A stretch of DNA of 64,000 nt from Lachnospiraceae bacterium KM106-2. GTDB taxonomy: Bacteria; Bacillota; Clostridia; Lachnospirales; Lachnospiraceae. The stretch is taken from the NCBI GenBank assembly GCA_009731425.1, contig AP018794.1:124001-188000 (forward strand), written 5' to 3'. Under the pieces are notes generated by a model. The model saw nothing but the letters and a program-made list of their open reading frames with translations, had not been told where the DNA came from and made no database searches. The position numbers were made by a program, and so were the translations under genes. Positions 62,941 to 64,000 of the stretch are shown piece after piece (positions within the stretch are counted from its first letter, which is position 1; the number at the start of each line of letters is the position of its first letter).

Positions 62941-64000
62941 ATGGCAAACAGATTTATCTTAAATGAAACATCTTATCATGGTGCAGGTGCAATTCAGGAA
63001 ATCGCAACAGAGGCAAAAGGAAGAGGTTTTAAGAAAGCATTAGTTTGTTCCGATCCTGATTTAATTAAGTTTGGTGTAACAAAAAAAGTTACTGATGTAT
63101 TGGAAAAAGCAGGATTATCCTATGAGATTTATTCTAATATTAAAGCGAACCCTACCATTGAAAATGTTCAGTTAGGTGTAGAAGCATTCAAAAAAGCAAA
63201 TGCAGATTACTTGATCGCTATCGGCGGTGGATCTAGTATGGATACTTCAAAAGGTATTGGTATTGTTATCGCTAATCCTGATTTTGCAGATATCCGCAGC
63301 TTAGAAGGAGTTGCACCAACAAAGAATAAATCAGTTCCTATCTTTGCAGTTCCAACAACGGCTGGTACCGCAGCAGAAGTAACGATCAACTATGTAATTA
63401 CTGATTCTGAAAAGAATCGTAAGATGGTATGTGTTGATCCTAAAGACATCCCTGTTGTAGCATTTGTAGACCCAGAAATGATGTCTTCAATGCCAAAAGG
63501 GCTAACAGCTGCCACTGGTATGGACGCACTTACACATGCAATTGAAGGTTATATCACAGCAGGAGCATGGGAACTCTCTGATATGTTCCACATTAAAGCA
63601 ATCGAGATCATTGCAAAGAACTTAAGAGGTGCAGTAGATAATACACCGGAAGGTCGTGAAGGAATGGCTCTTGGACAATATGTTGCTGGAATGGGATTCA
63701 GTAATGTTGGTCTTGGTATCGTTCACTCCATGGCACATCCGTTAGGAGCGTTATACGATACACCACATGGTGTTGCAAATGCTATTATTCTCCCTACAGT
63801 TATGGAATATAATGCAGAAGCTACAGGTGAAAAATATCGTGAGATCGCAAGAGCGATGGGCGTTGCTGGCGTTGATGAGATGAACCAGGATGAATATCGT
63901 AAAGCTGCTGTTGATGCAGTTAGAACACTTTCTAAAGAAGTTGGAATTCCAGCTGACTTAAAAGAAATCGTGAAGAAAGAAGATATTCCATTCTTAGCAC
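62941..64000 (+). CDS. fucO: Lactaldehyde reductase (iron-containing alcohol dehydrogenase), cut by the window end
   Basis: The first 353 codons are visible; the gene runs off the window. Group III dehydrogenase features are present: the NAD-binding IGGGSSMDTSKG (near residue 95), VPTTAGTAAEVT, and metal-binding His in GIVHSMAHPLGALYDTPHG with the Asp in TGMDALTHAIEG. ATG 62941 follows AAGGGAAGAG. In this operon it should reduce the L-lactaldehyde made by RhaD to 1,2-propanediol, allowing redox balance in an anaerobe. Confidence 0.93.
   Translation, partial: MANRFILNETSYHGAGAIQEIATEAKGRGFKKALVCSDPDLIKFGVTKKVTDVLEKAGLSYEIYSNIKANPTIENVQLGVEAFKKANADYLIAIGGGSSMDTSKGIGIVIANPDFADIRSLEGVAPTKNKSVPIFAVPTTAGTAAEVTINYVITDSEKNRKMVCVDPKDIPVVAFVDPEMMSSMPKGLTAATGMDALTHAIEGYITAGAWELSDMFHIKAIEIIAKNLRGAVDNTPEGREGMALGQYVAGMGFSNVGLGIVHSMAHPLGALYDTPHGVANAIILPTVMEYNAEATGEKYREIARAMGVAGVDEMNQDEYRKAAVDAVRTLSKEVGIPADLKEIVKKEDIPFLA

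Overview
The window looks like chromosome of a low-GC Gram-positive anaerobe of the Clostridia, most probably Lachnospiraceae. The grounds are AT-rich codon use, GGAGG-type ribosome binding sites with many GTG/TTG starts, tRNA genes without encoded CCA, a single-chain PurL, a TPP riboswitch ahead of an ECF thiamin gene, and Tad pilus genes of clostridial type beside FHA, PP2C and Hanks-kinase genes. No plasmid, phage or insertion-sequence gene was seen.

Layout. (1) 2-26170 is a nearly gapless + strand block. It holds a Tad/Flp pilus assembly set (TadZ-like fragment, TadA, TadB, TadC, small Flp-type pilin, two TadE-like pseudopilins, a 1320-residue TadG-like protein, prepilin peptidase), then a TPR/WG-repeat protein, an FHA protein, a PP2C phosphatase, a Ser/Thr kinase with an extracytoplasmic TPR-like part, a small membrane protein, a BspA-type leucine-rich-repeat protein, a 2000-residue Ig-like surface protein and a small secreted protein. 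(2) 26228-31685 is an iron-type island: Fur-like box, PchR/YbtA-like AraC regulator, two ABC half-transporters and a methyltransferase. (3) 31700-33411 holds riboswitch-controlled thiT, a HAD phosphatase and tRNA-Leu. (4) 33512-44824 is a second, paralogous signalling/surface module: FHA protein, kinase, small membrane protein with six TTKL repeats, LRR protein and a 1855-residue Ig-like protein, without pilus genes or phosphatase. (5) 44830-50405 has a LysR regulator divergent from two AstE/AspA-like genes, then two PrsA-like foldase genes. (6) 50531-55628 has purL, a gene-poor zone full of inverted repeats, and four tRNA-Gly genes in an exact 117-bp tandem. (7) 55786-58242 has an acetyltransferase, a phosphoesterase and an unknown exported protein. 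(8) 58276-64000 is an AraC regulator followed by rhaB, rhaA, rhaD and a fucO-like gene cut by the window end.

How the genes may work together. The pilus genes and the first signalling set appear to be co-transcribed, so kinase/phosphatase/FHA signalling may control pilus or surface-protein export. FHA domains bind phosphothreonine. A short Thr motif (ETTVL/ETMVL/TTKLDL) occurs just before the FHA domain of the first FHA protein and in the cytoplasmic tails of both small membrane proteins. I therefore infer a phospho-bait circuit: the kinase phosphorylates the tail, the FHA protein docks and PP2C resets it. This is the most interesting candidate system in the window. The second module is a diverged copy in which the bait motif has been multiplied and the FHA protein has lost its own.

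All family assignments come from reading motifs and overall layout, not from database searches.
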